Shown here: positions 63,716-64,000 of the stretch, piece after piece | How the letters are laid out: the number at the start of each line of letters is the position of its first letter | Position numbering within the stretch: the stretch's first letter is position 1 | Assembly: GCF_900112815.1 (NCBI RefSeq) | Contig: NZ_FOND01000004.1 | Span: 186,001 to 250,000 of the forward strand | Direction of reading: 5' to 3' | Length of the DNA stretch: 64,000 nucleotides | From: Blastococcus tunisiensis | GTDB lineage: Bacteria; Actinomycetota; Actinomycetes; Mycobacteriales; Geodermatophilaceae | Position numbers and translations under genes: made by a program | Notes under the pieces: model-generated | Told to the model about the DNA's origin: nothing | The model's database searches: none | What the model saw: the letters and a program-made list of their open reading frames with translations, nothing else

Positions 63716-64000
63716 CGACCGAGAAGTCCCTGCCCGGCCTGCTGACCCCCGAGGCCGCGCTGCACCGGCTGGCCGACGACCTCGCCGCCCGTTTCGCCGG
63801 CGTGTTCGCCCGCGAGACGGTCGACCGGTACGTCTTCGAGTCCTACACGGCGCTCGCCCGGACGGCGCGGGTCACCGCGCACCTGCCGGCGCTGACCGCC
63901 CGCTTCGCCACCGAACGGCTCACCGCGCTGGCCCAGGCGAAGGGAGCGGTCGCGCACGACGTGCTAGAGGTGCTCTTCGTCTGCGTGCAGAACGCGGGGC
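63712..64000 (+). CDS. arsC: Arsenate reductase with N-terminal helical domain (partial, cut by window end)
   Basis: Only the first 96 residues are present. The N-terminal part (about 80 residues) is a three-helix domain typical of larger actinobacterial arsenate reductases. It leads into VLFVCVQNAG, the beginning of the CX5R phosphatase-like loop of the thioredoxin- or mycothiol-dependent arsenate reductase fold. The remaining domain lies beyond the window. The ATG overlaps the acr3 stop (ATGA). Confidence 0.88.
   Translation, partial: MTTEKSLPGLLTPEAALHRLADDLAARFAGVFARETVDRYVFESYTALARTARVTAHLPALTARFATERLTALAQAKGAVAHDVLEVLFVCVQNAG

Overview
The window is very GC-rich DNA with strong third-position G/C, frequent GTG starts, ATGA/GTGA gene couplings and several leaderless promoters (TANNNT, 6-7 nt, then ATG or GTG). 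This fits a high-GC actinobacterium. The gene content (aerobic CO dehydrogenase, xylose genes, DUF1206 proteins, partner-switching proteins) resembles Geodermatophilaceae such as Blastococcus, Geodermatophilus or Modestobacter; that family assignment is inference. I see no rRNA, tRNA, CRISPR array, phage or transposase. It reads as ordinary chromosome rich in catabolic modules.

Layout. 0.1-2 kb: two DUF1206 membrane paralogs. 2-4 kb: a FabG-like reductase and a thiolase, preceded by a STAS anti-sigma antagonist. 4.6-9.2 kb: a small membrane protein, an unknown protein behind a possible leaderless mini-ORF, a 991-residue sacsin/Hsp90-type ATPase-domain protein and an anti-sigma-factor-like ATPase. 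9.2-12.4 kb: an aldehyde dehydrogenase / GMC oxidoreductase pair. 12.5-15.8 kb: an MFS transporter and a DEAD-box helicase. 15.9-20.7 kb: a ketone-degradation module (AcoR-like regulator divergent from a Baeyer-Villiger monooxygenase and a serine esterase). 20.9-28.5 kb: a sugar ABC importer with two catabolic genes and a ROK regulator. 28.6-32.1 kb: a DoxX-like protein, a regulator/unknown/hydrolase trio, and a cupredoxin lipoprotein with a membrane partner. 32.1-36.3 kb: xylA, xylR and xylB. 36.4-47.2 kb: hydrolase, NDH-2, erythromycin-esterase-like protein, carboxylate-amine ligase, HtrA-like protease, diguanylate cyclase, SDR, CAP lipoprotein, YihY, WYL regulator and DinB. 47.2-51.9 kb: a BMP/nucleoside-type ABC importer. 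52.1-60.1 kb: form I CO dehydrogenase genes coxMSL plus coxF-, coxD- and coxE-like genes, with a divergent LysR regulator. 60.1-61.5 kb: two uncharacterised proteins. 61.6-64 kb: an arsenic locus (arsI divergent from arsR-acr3-arsC, with arsC cut by the window end).

The modules suggest a soil or rock-surface heterotroph that uses plant sugars, scavenges CO for energy and handles arsenic. The best unexplained signals are non-coding. Two families of structured intergenic repeats have three copies each, and in both the stem changes in a compensated way. A leaderless 9-codon ORF ends inside the xylB start codon. A perfect 16-bp hairpin sits inside the sugar operon. A shared upstream element precedes both ABC operons. 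I found no clear new multi-gene system such as a defence island.
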